From Phenylobacterium immobile (ATCC 35973) (GTDB lineage Bacteria; Pseudomonadota; Alphaproteobacteria; Caulobacterales; Caulobacteraceae): a stretch of 64,000 bases of DNA. The notes below the pieces were generated by a model. It was not told the DNA's origin and did no database searches. It saw nothing but the letters and a program-made list of their open reading frames with translations. Location: assembly GCF_001375595.1 (NCBI RefSeq), contig NZ_CVJQ01000001.1, positions 248,001 to 312,000 on the forward strand, in the 5' to 3' direction. The translations under genes and the position numbers were made by a program. Position 1 is the first letter of the stretch. Every line of letters begins with the position of its first letter. Below, piece after piece: positions 39,206-47,241 of the stretch.

Positions 39206-39730
39206 CTAAGCCGCCCGCGCCTCCGCCAGCTTCAGCTTCTTTTTGCTGTCCTTGGTCTTACGGCCCTTGGCCTTGGATTGAGGCTCTTCGATCAGGTCGC
39301 GCAACACCTTCAGCAGGGTGTCCTTACGGCCGCCGCCGGCGATGCGCTTCAACAGGCGCGCATCCGCCGCCGCCACCTTGGGCGCGGCGTCCAGCAGGGC
39401 GGCCCGGCCGGCGTCGGTGATGCGGATGGTGTTGGCGCGCCCGTCGAGCACCGAGCGTTCACGCGCCAGAAAACCCTTGGAGATCATCCGCGCGGCCATG
39501 TCCGCCAGGGTAGAGCGGTCAATGCCGGTGGCCCGAACCAGATCGGCCTGAGTCGCGCCTTCCTGCGCCGCGGCGGCGCTGAGCACGGCGAACTGGCGCT
39601 GGGTGATGGCCTCGGCGCCTAGTTCCTGGCCGTAGATGTCCAGGGCGACCTGTAGGGCGCGGTGCAGAAGGTGACTGGGAGAGCGGTCTAGCGCCGGCAA
39701 CCCCGCGCCCCTCGACTTGTCCTTAGCCAT
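39206..39730 (-). CDS. MarR family transcriptional regulator
   Basis: A 174-aa winged-helix regulator. The MarR core is visible as ITQRQFAVLSAAAAQEGATQADLVRATGIDRSTLADMAARMISKGFLARERS (helix-turn-helix) and DGRANTIRITDAG (wing). A lysine-rich tail (~150-174) is unusual and may help bind DNA. The ligand is unknown. No obvious target lies next to it except itself and yciB. Confidence 0.87.
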   Translation of the reverse strand: MAKDKSRGAGLPALDRSPSHLLHRALQVALDIYGQELGAEAITQRQFAVLSAAAAQEGATQADLVRATGIDRSTLADMAARMISKGFLARERSVLDGRANTIRITDAGRAALLDAAPKVAAADARLLKRIAGGGRKDTLLKVLRDLIEEPQSKAKGRKTKDSKKKLKLAEARAA

Positions 39731-39811
39731 GCGTCCGCGCCCCCTGCTAGCAAGCGCCGCGCAGGGTAGCTGACTTGTACGTCTGATTTACGACGGACCC
39801 GGAGGGTCTCT

Positions 39812-40417
39812 CTACTCCGTGGGCGGCGGCGGCGGCTTGTCGGTCTTGAGGTGCTTCATCAAGAGCGGCGTGTGCGCCAGCGAGAAGGCGAAGGTCAGGA
39901 TCATCAAGCCCGGAAAGCGGAAAAGCACCCAGGTCGCATCGGCCTGCGTGCGCCAGACGATCTCGTTGAGCGCCGCCAGGAATAGGAAGAAAAGGGCGTA
40001 ATTGACGGTCAACCGCTTCCACGTCGCCTCTGGCAGATCGAAGGCGTCCGACAGGATCAGCTTCAAGGGATTCTTCTTAAGCACGAGGCCGCCCAACAGC
40101 AGGATCGCAAAGAGGGTGTTCATCACTGTCGGCTTGATCTTGAGAAGCCGCGTATCGTGAAACACCAACGCCAGGCCGCCGAAGACCAAGGCCGCGCCGC
40201 CGGCGATCAAAGGCACAGGGGCCAAGCGTCGCTCCACCGCAACCCCGATCACCAGAGCGACGGCAGAGGCCGCCACCAGCGCCCACGTCGCTGTGGTCAT
40301 ATCCCGCCCAGAGACGAAGAACGCGATCAGGAAGGCGACGAGCGCCGAATAGTCCACAAACCAGCGGATCCAGGAGGCGGAGGTCCTGGCGGTCGTCTTG
40401 GCCGGGGTCTCCGTCAT
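39812..40417 (-). CDS. yciB: Inner membrane septation protein YciB/IspZ
   Basis: A 201-aa, about five-helix membrane protein of the YciB/intracellular septation A family. IKPTVMNTLFAILLLGGLVLKKNPLKLIL, FDLPEATWKRLTVNYALFFLFLA and LNEIVWR are diagnostic. It is linked to cell-envelope or septum integrity. The start overlaps the ftsY stop by 4 bp, so it is coupled to ftsY. Confidence 0.92.
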   Translation of the reverse strand: MTETPAKTTARTSASWIRWFVDYSALVAFLIAFFVSGRDMTTATWALVAASAVALVIGVAVERRLAPVPLIAGGAALVFGGLALVFHDTRLLKIKPTVMNTLFAILLLGGLVLKKNPLKLILSDAFDLPEATWKRLTVNYALFFLFLAALNEIVWRTQADATWVLFRFPGLMILTFAFSLAHTPLLMKHLKTDKPPPPPTE

Positions 40418-41358
40418 CGGATCGGCTCCGCTAAGCCCACCAGGGAGCGGGCGAAGGCGTGGGGGTCAAAGGGCTGCAAGTCATCAATGCCTTCACCGAC
40501 GCCGATCAGCTTGATCGGGCTGTCCGAGGCCTGGGCCACGGGCACCAGGACGCCGCCGCGGGCGGTGCCGTCCAACTTGGTCATCACAATCCCGGAGACG
40601 CCGATCTGGTTGCCGAAGATGTTCTCCTGCGCCAGCGCATTACGACCCACAGTGGCGTCGAGCACCAGGAGGGTCTCGTGCGGCGCGTCGGGGTCCAGCT
40701 TCTTGACGACGCGGATCACCTTGTGGAGTTCGTCCATCAGCCCCTGCTTGTTTTGCAGCCGGCCCGCTGTGTCGACAAGGACGACATCATAGGCCTGCGC
40801 CTTGGCCCGTTCGAGGGCTTCATACACGAGGCCGGCGGCGTCGGATCCTGTCGGTCGGGAGATGAAATCAGCCCCGGCCCGGTCGGCCCAGACCTTCAGC
40901 TGCTCGACCGCGGCGGCGCGGAACGTGTCGCCGGCGACGATCAGCACCTTGGCGCCACGTCCCCGCAGATCACTGGCGATCTTGCCGAGCGTCGTCGTCT
41001 TTCCAGACCCGTTCACACCGATGAACAGCACCACGTAGGGCCTGGGCCCCGAGAGCGGGTCGAAGTCGCCCTGCCGGCTTGAGAGCTCGTCACCGATCGC
41101 CTGGGCCAGCGCTTCCTTGATCTCGGTCGCATCGATCTGCTTGCCGAACCGGCCTTGGGCGAAGCGCTCGGTGATCCGGGCGGCTGAGTGCGGACCGAGG
41201 TCGGCCTCGATCAGCATTTCCTCCAACTCGTCCAGCTTGGCCTGGTCGAGGGGCGCCTTCGCGGAAAAGGCGTCCGCCAGCTGCTCGGTCATCGCCTTGG
41301 AGCTGCGGGTCAGGCCGTCGCTGAGACGCTGGAACCAGCCGCGTTTGGGTTCGGTCAT
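40414..41358 (-). CDS. ftsY: Signal recognition particle receptor FtsY
   Basis: A 314-aa SRP receptor GTPase (NG domains only; the long acidic A domain of E. coli is missing, as is common in alphaproteobacteria). Motifs: GVNGSGKTTTLGK (G1), DTFRAAAVEQL, DTAGRLQNKQGLMDEL (G3), TKLDGTARGG (G4). It docks the Ffh-ribosome complex at the membrane. It is divergent from the UPF0126 gene, 52 bp apart. Confidence 0.95.
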   Translation of the reverse strand: MTEPKRGWFQRLSDGLTRSSKAMTEQLADAFSAKAPLDQAKLDELEEMLIEADLGPHSAARITERFAQGRFGKQIDATEIKEALAQAIGDELSSRQGDFDPLSGPRPYVVLFIGVNGSGKTTTLGKIASDLRGRGAKVLIVAGDTFRAAAVEQLKVWADRAGADFISRPTGSDAAGLVYEALERAKAQAYDVVLVDTAGRLQNKQGLMDELHKVIRVVKKLDPDAPHETLLVLDATVGRNALAQENIFGNQIGVSGIVMTKLDGTARGGVLVPVAQASDSPIKLIGVGEGIDDLQPFDPHAFARSLVGLAEPIR

Positions 41359-41410
41359 GGCCGGGTTCTAGCGACTTGCGATCCGCCGCGCGAGCCCGCA
41401 AACCTTCCCG

Positions 41411-42040
41411 ATGGACGCGCTGACCGCCACCCTCACTGTGCTCGACTACGGCGCCGTTGCTGTCTTTGGCGCGACTGGCGCGATCGCCGCAGCCCGGCGG
41501 CAGCATGACATCATCACCTTCGGCTTCTTCGCCGCCGTCACCGGCGTGGGCGGCGGCACGCTGCGCGACCTTCTTCTGGATACGGACGTCTTCTGGGTGG
41601 CCAAGCCCAGCTATTTGGTCGCCTGTCTGGCCGCAGCCGCCGCCGTCTGGGTGTTCGGCGTAGGCGCCACGCGGTTTCGGCTGCTGCTCTGGCTCGACGC
41701 CCTCGGGATGGCCGCCTACGCCCTGGTCGGCGCTGCAAAGGCCCAAGCGCTGGGCGCCCCGCCGTTCAGTTGTGTGGTCATGGGGGTGCTCACCGCGACG
41801 TTCGGCGGCGTCATCCGTGACGTGCTGGCCGAAGAGCCCTCGGTGCTGCTGCGGCGCGAACTCGCCGTGACCCCTGTGCTCCTGGGCGCCTCAACCTTCG
41901 TGGGTCTAACCGAGCTCGGCGCGCCCCTCGGCCTTGCGGCCATGGTCGGCTTCGTCTCCGCTTTCGGCGTCCGGGCCGGCGCAATCTTGCAGGGTTGGTC
42001 GCTGCCGGGCTTCCGGGGGCGGACGCCCTCCCCGCATTAG
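41411..42040 (+). CDS. UPF0126/TRIC-like membrane protein
   Basis: A 209-aa protein built from two repeats of a three-helix unit plus a seventh helix. Each repeat carries the glycine-rich signature (GVGGGTLRDLLLD and FGGVIRDVLAEEPSVLLRRELAVTPVLLGA). This matches UPF0126 (YadS/YicG), related to trimeric intracellular cation channels; some members transport glycine. Its stop overlaps the mtaB stop (TTAG). Confidence 0.88.
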   Translation: MDALTATLTVLDYGAVAVFGATGAIAAARRQHDIITFGFFAAVTGVGGGTLRDLLLDTDVFWVAKPSYLVACLAAAAAVWVFGVGATRFRLLLWLDALGMAAYALVGAAKAQALGAPPFSCVVMGVLTATFGGVIRDVLAEEPSVLLRRELAVTPVLLGASTFVGLTELGAPLGLAAMVGFVSAFGVRAGAILQGWSLPGFRGRTPSPH

Positions 42041-43284
42041 GCGGTGGCCAGCGCCCGACGTCCGTCGTGGCCAGCGATGGTCAGGGCGGCCATGGCGCCG
42101 GGCTCCGTCGCGCATGAGAAGGCGATCTCGGTGAAATCCGCCGCCCGGGCGACGCCTTCGCGCTCGACCAGCACCTCCAGCGTCCGGCCGACCTGGCCAT
42201 CCAGATGACGCGCCAGCGCGGCGTCGCCCGCCGCCCGCAAGCGCGCAGCGCGGGCCTTGACCACCGCCCGCGACACTTGCGGCATCTTCGCCGCCGGCGT
42301 TCCCGGTCGCGGACTGAAGGGGAAGACGTGCAGGAACGCCAGACCCGCTTCTTCGACCAGCGCCAGAGTGTTCTCGAACATCTCGTCGGTCTCGGTCGGG
42401 AAGCCGGCGATCAGGTCGGCGCCGAAAGCCGTGTCCGGTCGCACCGCGCGCACATCGGCCACCAGCCTGAGCGCATCGGCGCGACTGTGGCGGCGCTTCA
42501 TCCGCTTCAGGATCATGTCGTCGCCCGCCTGCAGCGACAGGTGCAGATAAGGGGCGAGCCGCGGCTCCTCCGCCAGGCACCGCATCAGGTCGGGGTCGAT
42601 CTCGGCCGCGTCGATCGACGATAGACGCAGCCGCGGCAGGTCGGGGACGAGCTTGAGGATGCGCGCCACCAGCTGCCCCAGCGTCGGCTGGCCCGGCAGG
42701 TCCTGACCCCAGCTGGTGATGTCGACGCCGGTCAGCACCACCTCCAGATAGCCCTGGGCCGTCAGCTTGCGGATCTGTTCGACCACCTCGCCCGCCGCCG
42801 CCGATCGCGAATTTCCGCGGCCAAAGGGGATGACGCAGAAGGTGCAGCGGTGGTCGCATCCGTTCTGCACCTCCACATAGGCCCGGGCGCGATCCTTCAG
42901 CCCGTCGATCAGGTGGCCGGCGGTCTCGCGCACGCTCATGATGTCGTTGACCCGCACCCGCGTAACCGGCGCGTGCGTGTCGATGCGGTAGGCGCCGGCC
43001 CCGGTCTTCTCGGCGTTGCCCAGCACCAGGTCGACCTCGGCCATGCCGGCGAAGGCGGCGCTGTCGATCTGCGCGGCGCAGCCGGTGACGATGACCTTTG
43101 CGTTGGGCCGCTCGCGCCGCGCCTTGCGGATCGCCTGGCGCGCCTGGCGCACGGCCTCGCCGGTCACCGCGCAGGTGTTAAAGACGACGGCGTCCTCCAG
43201 ACCATCCTCTGCGGCGCGCTGGCGGATGACCTCGCTTTCATAGGCGTTCAGTCGGCAGCCGAAGGTGACGATCTCTACGGTCAC
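42037..43284 (-). CDS. mtaB: tRNA t6A37 methylthiotransferase MtaB
   Basis: A 415-aa radical SAM methylthiotransferase that converts t6A37 to ms2t6A37. It has an N-terminal UPF0004 domain with cluster cysteines (FGCRLNAYES, FNTCAVTGEA, VTGCAAQ), the radical SAM motif CDHRCTFCVIPFGRGNSRS and a C-terminal TRAM-like region. GTG start overlaps the dapF stop by 4 bp. Confidence 0.92.
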   Translation of the reverse strand: MTVEIVTFGCRLNAYESEVIRQRAAEDGLEDAVVFNTCAVTGEAVRQARQAIRKARRERPNAKVIVTGCAAQIDSAAFAGMAEVDLVLGNAEKTGAGAYRIDTHAPVTRVRVNDIMSVRETAGHLIDGLKDRARAYVEVQNGCDHRCTFCVIPFGRGNSRSAAAGEVVEQIRKLTAQGYLEVVLTGVDITSWGQDLPGQPTLGQLVARILKLVPDLPRLRLSSIDAAEIDPDLMRCLAEEPRLAPYLHLSLQAGDDMILKRMKRRHSRADALRLVADVRAVRPDTAFGADLIAGFPTETDEMFENTLALVEEAGLAFLHVFPFSPRPGTPAAKMPQVSRAVVKARAARLRAAGDAALARHLDGQVGRTLEVLVEREGVARAADFTEIAFSCATEPGAMAALTIAGHDGRRALATA

Positions 43285-44108
43285 GGAAGCTCGCCGGCGA
43301 AATCGACGGCGGCAGGACCGGTCATGATGACGTGGCCGTCGTCGCGCCAGTCGATGAACAGCTCCCCGCCGTCAAGCACGACTGTCGCCTCGCGATCGGT
43401 CAAACCGCGGCGGGCCGCGGCGACCAGGGCCGCGCAGGCGCCCGTGCCGCAGGCCCTGGTCAGGCCAGCGCCACGCTCCCAGACGCGCAGACGGATGCGG
43501 TCGCGATCCAGGATCTCAGCGAAGCCGACGTTCACGTGCTCAGGAAACAGAGGATGGCGCTCGACCATCGGACCGGCGGCGCGGATCGGCGCGGCGTCGA
43601 TGTCCGGCACGAAGAACACCACATGCGGATTTCCCATGGAGACACAGCCCGGCGGCGCCATCAATACGGCGTGCTCGAACAGGACGACGCCCAGCGCCTC
43701 AGTGTCCTGCTCGGAGGCTAGCGGAATCTGTTCCCAACCGAGGCCCGGCTCCCCCATATCGACGCTGACCAAGCGCTCGCCCGCGCGTGCCGCGATCAGC
43801 CGGCCGGCCTTGGTGTCGATGACGACCTCATCGCTCCCCGCCTGCTGCATGAGGATCCAGCCCGCGCAGCGTGTGCCATTGCCGCAGGCCGAGACTTCCT
43901 CTCCATCGGCGTTCCAGAACCGGACAAAGGCCTGCGCGCCGTCGGCGCTGGGCGGATCGATGGCGATGACTTGATCGCAACCAATCCCGCCGTCACGCAC
44001 GGCAATGGCGCGGATCTCTTCCGGCGTCGGCGCGAAGGGCGCGGACTTCGTCTCGACCACGACAAAATCGTTGCCGAGGCCGTTCATCTTCAGGAAGGGG
44101 CGGGTCAT
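43281..44108 (-). CDS. dapF: Diaminopimelate epimerase
   Basis: A 275-aa cofactor-independent racemase that makes meso-diaminopimelate for lysine and peptidoglycan. The two catalytic cysteines are in ACGNGTRCAG and RACGTGACAAL. ATG 44108 gives MTRPFLKMNGLGNDFVV, the conserved family start. It is upstream of and overlaps mtaB. Confidence 0.95.
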   Translation of the reverse strand: MTRPFLKMNGLGNDFVVVETKSAPFAPTPEEIRAIAVRDGGIGCDQVIAIDPPSADGAQAFVRFWNADGEEVSACGNGTRCAGWILMQQAGSDEVVIDTKAGRLIAARAGERLVSVDMGEPGLGWEQIPLASEQDTEALGVVLFEHAVLMAPPGCVSMGNPHVVFFVPDIDAAPIRAAGPMVERHPLFPEHVNVGFAEILDRDRIRLRVWERGAGLTRACGTGACAALVAAARRGLTDREATVVLDGGELFIDWRDDGHVIMTGPAAVDFAGELP

Positions 44109-44147
44109 GGCCGCGCTATATAGGCGCAAAGCCCCCGCAACGCACGC

Positions 44148-45083
44148 CTACGCCGTCTCCACCGTCAGATGGACGATCTCGTGGACCGTGGCGACGCGGT
44201 GGCGCACGACCGCGTGGCTCGCGCCGGTGACGCTGACGATGGCGGCGTGGGCCGTAGGGCCGACGCGCCAGACATGCAGGTCGGTGATCAGGGCGTCGCC
44301 CGGACCCTCAACCTCCTGGCGGATCTCGGCCTCCAGCTTCGCATCGCAGGCGTCGAGCAGCACGGCCGAGGTGTCACGGATCAGGGTCCAGGCCCAGCTG
44401 AGGATCACCGCGGCGCCGACGAGGCCCATGAGCGGATCGAGCCAGACCCAGCCCAAGAACCGCCCGCCCAGAAGGGCGGCGATCGCCAGCACGGACGTGA
44501 GCGCGTCCGCAAGCACGTGGACGTACGCCGCGCGCATATTGTTATCGTGAGCCTTGGGCGCGCGCCCATGGTCGTGATGATGATCATCATGGTCGTGATG
44601 AGCATGCCCATGATCATGTCCATGCCCGCCATGGCCATGGGAATGGGAATGGCCGCCGCCCAGCAGCAGCGCGCTGACCAGGTTCACCAGCAGGCCGACA
44701 ATGGCGATGATCGTCGCCTCGCCGAAGGCCACAGGCCGCGGATCGACCAGGCGCTGCACCGACTCCACGCCGATGCCGATGGCCACCAGACCCAGGATCA
44801 GCGCCGACGAGAACCCGGCGAGATCGCCCACCTTGCCCGCGCCGAAGCTGTAGCGGCCCGACCGCGCGTGCCGCTTGGCGTAGGCGTAGGCCGCCGCCGC
44901 CAGCGCGAGCGCGCCGGCGTGGGTCGCCATGTGGAAGCCATCGGCCAGGAGCGACATGGAGTTGAACGCGATGCCGGCGACGATCTCGCCCGCCATCATG
45001 GCGGCGGTCAGCGCCACCACCCACAAGGTGCGGCGGGTGTTCTCGTCGTGCTGCGGGCTTAGGTAGACGTGGTCGTGGGTCAT
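44148..45083 (-). CDS. dmeF: Cation diffusion facilitator DmeF (Co2+/Ni2+ efflux)
   Basis: A 311-aa CDF exporter with six helices. Metal-site residues appear in LLADGFHMATHAGAL (helix 2; His/Asp) and YVHVLADALTSVLA (helix 5; His/Asp). The cytoplasmic loop at ~150-185 is extremely His/Asp-rich (HSHSHGHGGHGHDHGHAH...). It has a C-terminal CDF domain with DLHVWRVGP. The adjacent RcnR-family repressor gene, 10 bp upstream, makes this the dmeRF operon, which exports Co2+ and Ni2+ in rhizobia. Confidence 0.92.
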   Translation of the reverse strand: MTHDHVYLSPQHDENTRRTLWVVALTAAMMAGEIVAGIAFNSMSLLADGFHMATHAGALALAAAAYAYAKRHARSGRYSFGAGKVGDLAGFSSALILGLVAIGIGVESVQRLVDPRPVAFGEATIIAIVGLLVNLVSALLLGGGHSHSHGHGGHGHDHGHAHHDHDDHHHDHGRAPKAHDNNMRAAYVHVLADALTSVLAIAALLGGRFLGWVWLDPLMGLVGAAVILSWAWTLIRDTSAVLLDACDAKLEAEIRQEVEGPGDALITDLHVWRVGPTAHAAIVSVTGASHAVVRHRVATVHEIVHLTVETA

Positions 45084-45093
45084 GGAGGCGCTC

Positions 45094-45369
45094 CTACTTG
45101 CCGTACCGCCGCACCGCCGCGATCAACTCGCGTGCGCCGTCGGACCGCTCGACCTCGGTAAGACCAGGCTTAGCGACGTGTTCAATGACATGCTCCTCGA
45201 CCAGCTCGTCCATGAGGCCGAGCACCGCGCCGCGGACGCCGGCGACCTGATGGAGGATGGCCGAACAGCCCGCCTCATCGCTGATCGCCTTCTCAATCGC
45301 GGCGACCTGCCCGGCGATCCGCCGGATGCGGGCCAGGAGCTGGGCCTTGTGTTCCGTGGTGTGCGACAT
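45094..45369 (-). CDS. dmeR: DmeR (CsoR/RcnR family metal-responsive repressor)
   Basis: A 91-aa all-helical repressor starting MSHTTEHKAQLLARIRRIAGQVAAIEKAI. His3 and the later Cys (residue 35, DEAGCSAILHQVAGVRG) and His residues form the RcnR-type metal site. It controls the downstream dmeF. A G-tract operator lies directly before the start codon. Confidence 0.9.
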   Translation of the reverse strand: MSHTTEHKAQLLARIRRIAGQVAAIEKAISDEAGCSAILHQVAGVRGAVLGLMDELVEEHVIEHVAKPGLTEVERSDGARELIAAVRRYGK

Positions 45370-45370
45370 A

Positions 45371-45387
45371 GGGTACCCCCCTATACC
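45371..45387 (-). promoter_or_regulatory. DmeR/RcnR-type G-tract operator
   Basis: On the minus strand GTATAGGGGGGTAC (45386-45373) has the six-G tract flanked by GTA/TAC arms typical of RcnR/CsoR-family operators. It ends within 4 bases of ATG 45369. The six G residues also sit at Shine-Dalgarno distance (6 nt), so one sequence may serve as both operator and ribosome-binding site. Confidence 0.72.
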
Positions 45388-45411
45388 ATCTCGGCACGAT
45401 GTGAAACCTTT

Positions 45412-45480
45412 CCTTCTCCCCTTGGGGGAGAAGGTGGCGGCCGCAGGTCGACGGATGAGGGGTCTGCTTCCCCATCCGCG
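45412..45480. repeat. Composite REP-like element with two hairpins
   Basis: A perfect 10-bp inverted repeat, ccttctcccc-ttg-ggggagaagg (45412-45434), is followed by a second imperfect one, cggatgagggg...ccccatccg (near 45451-45478). The layout is typical of repetitive extragenic palindromes. Related single hairpins occur at 8689-8713 and 50176-50196, with a degenerate copy near 45634-45665. Confidence 0.65.
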
Positions 45481-45512
45481 CGACAGCAGATCCGCTAACC
45501 AGCGACCTCACA

Positions 45513-45632
45513 GTGACCGCCAACGGCTTCCGCGTGCTTCGCTTCTCGAACAGTCAGATCAACGCCGTGGATCATCAGGTCCAGCAGGCGATCATGGCCG
45601 CCATCGGTTTGAAATCCGCGCTGGATGACTGA
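45513..45632 (+). pseudogene. DUF559 (endonuclease-like) C-terminal remnant
   Basis: A 39-codon frame (GTG 45513 to TGA 45632) encodes TANGFRVLRFSNSQINAVDH and ends ...AIMAAIGLKSALDD. This matches the C-terminal strand-helix of DUF559 (Vsr/restriction-endonuclease-fold) proteins, which typically read GxRVLRFxNxxV. The catalytic N-terminal two thirds are missing, and the fragment lies between two REP-like hairpins. It is probably a deletion remnant. Confidence 0.55.
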
Positions 45633-45678
45633 ACCCCTCTGCCCTTGTGGGAGAAGGAAGGGGGCTACCGCCCTACCC

Positions 45679-46248
45679 TCACACCTTCTCGATCGCGCTC
45701 GCGGCTTCGTCCAGCAAGGCGACAACTCGGTCAATTTCGTCGGCCGAGATCGGCCGGCGACCCAATCGCGCCTTCAGCGCGAAGTCGAGGTTGGCGCGGG
45801 CCCGCATGATCCGCGGACGGATCGTGTCGGCGCCTTCGCCGGCGCTGTCGATGCGCGCCATCATGGCGGCGATCTGGGCGCGGTTGACTTCAAGTTCGGC
45901 GAAGCCGGCTTCGGTCAATTCAAAGAGCTTGCGGGCGCTTTCGCCGTTCTGCGGCCGGATCAGACCTTCGTCTTCGAGCAGTGACAGCGTCGGATAGATG
46001 ACGCCTGGGCTCGGCCGATAGGCGCCGCCGGTGCGATCCTCCAAGGCCTTGATCAGTTCATAGCCGTGGCGCGGTTGCTCTTCGATGAGGGCAAGGATCA
46101 CCAGGCGAAGATCGCCGTGACCCAGGACGCGACCGGGACGGCCCCGGCCTTCGCGACGACCTTCAGGCCGCTCGCCGCGCATGCCAGGACCGCCGAAGGG
46201 ATGACGGCCAAAGCGCTTATGTTCGTGATTATGGAAGTGTCTATGCAT
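45679..46248 (-). CDS. PadR family regulator with His-rich N-terminus
   Basis: A 189-aa PadR-type winged-helix repressor. The core is LVILALIEEQPRHGYELIKALEDRTGGAYRPSPGVIYPTLSLLEDEGLI, followed by a helical dimerisation region (~100-185). The N-terminal ~45 residues are His/Arg/Gly-rich (MHRHFHNHEHKRFGRHPFGG), as in YqjI-type metal-responsive PadR proteins, so metal sensing is plausible. Three TCGATATRTC-type repeats lie upstream. ATG 46248 follows AGGA by about 7 nt. Confidence 0.87.
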   Translation of the reverse strand: MHRHFHNHEHKRFGRHPFGGPGMRGERPEGRREGRGRPGRVLGHGDLRLVILALIEEQPRHGYELIKALEDRTGGAYRPSPGVIYPTLSLLEDEGLIRPQNGESARKLFELTEAGFAELEVNRAQIAAMMARIDSAGEGADTIRPRIMRARANLDFALKARLGRRPISADEIDRVVALLDEAASAIEKV

Positions 46249-46261
46249 CTTCGATCCTATT

Positions 46262-46327
46262 TCGATATGTCTATTTCGTAGATATATCGATATATCGGAC
46301 CGTCGCAAGACCTATTTTCGATATGTC
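46262..46327 (-). promoter_or_regulatory. Triple TCGATATRTC operator array for the PadR gene
   Basis: Three copies of TCGATAT(G/A)TC start at 46262, 46287 and 46318. The central one is part of a perfect 16-bp palindrome GATATATCGATATATC (46281-46296). The first lies 14 bases before the padR start codon, and the third lies inside the 3' end of oxyR. Autorepression by PadR is inferred. Confidence 0.6.
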
Positions 46328-47241
46328 GGAATTATTTCTTTTTCCAGGGCGCTCTGGAGGGTGCGGGCCAGCAGTTCGCCCTCCGCACGCCGGTTTGACC
46401 CGGCGCGCCAGGCGACGACGATCTCGCGGCTGGGATCGTCGGCGACGATCGGCCGGATGGCGATGTGCGCCGTGTCGGCGAGCCCTGCGTCCACCGCCAT
46501 CTTCGGCAGGAAGCTCACCCCCAGCCCCGACCCCACCATCTGCACCAGGGTCGGCAGGGAGGTCGCCGCGAAGCTCTCCTCGTCCGAGGCTCGCGGCGGG
46601 CGCAGGCCACAGGCGGCCAGGGCATGCTCACGCAGGCAGTGGCCGTCCTCCAGCAGGATCAGCCCCTCGCGCTCCAGCTCGCTGGGCGTCGCCGTGGCCT
46701 GGGCCGCCAGCCGGTTGTCGGCAGGCAGGGCCGCCATCAGTTCATCGTGCGCCACATGCGCGTACTGCAGGCCTGACGTGTCGAAGGGCAGGGCGATCAG
46801 GGCCGCGTCCAGTTGTCCGGCGCGCAAGGCGCTGATCAACCGGGTCGTCAGGTCTTCGCGCAGGAAGAGCCGAAGCTTGGGAAACTGTTCGCGCAGCAGG
46901 GGCAACACGCGCGGCAGCAGGAACGGCGCGATCGTCGGAATAACGCCCAGGCGGAACCGCCCGGCCAGCGGCTGGGCGACGTTCTTGGCCGCCTCAACCA
47001 GTTCCTCGGCCTCGTTGAGGATGGTGGTGGCGCGGCGAAGCGCCTCCTGGCCCACCGGCGTCAGGATGACGCCGGACCGCGCCCGCTCGACCACGGGCGC
47101 GCCCAGCGTGCGCTCCAACTCCTGGATGCCGGCCGACAGCGTCGGCTGGGTCACATGGGCGGCGAGAGCGGCCTTGCCGAAGCTGCCCGCCTCGGCAAGG
47201 ACCTTGAGGTATTGCAGCTGCCGGATCGTCGGCAGCGTCAA
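46312..47241 (-). CDS. oxyR: Hydrogen peroxide-sensing LysR regulator OxyR
   Basis: A 309-aa LysR-type activator. The helix-turn-helix is [23 protein letters not shown], and the redox cysteines are in [17 protein letters not shown] (Cys202, Cys211), the OxyR disulfide pair. Start is TTG 47241, overlapping the ahpF stop (TTGA). It therefore appears to be co-transcribed behind ahpC-ahpF, giving a self-reinforcing peroxide response. Confidence 0.93.
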   Translation of the reverse strand: MTLPTIRQLQYLKVLAEAGSFGKAALAAHVTQPTLSAGIQELERTLGAPVVERARSGVILTPVGQEALRRATTILNEAEELVEAAKNVAQPLAGRFRLGVIPTIAPFLLPRVLPLLREQFPKLRLFLREDLTTRLISALRAGQLDAALIALPFDTSGLQYAHVAHDELMAALPADNRLAAQATATPSELEREGLILLEDGHCLREHALAACGLRPPRASDEESFAATSLPTLVQMVGSGLGVSFLPKMAVDAGLADTAHIAIRPIVADDPSREIVVAWRAGSNRRAEGELLARTLQSALEKEIIPTYRK

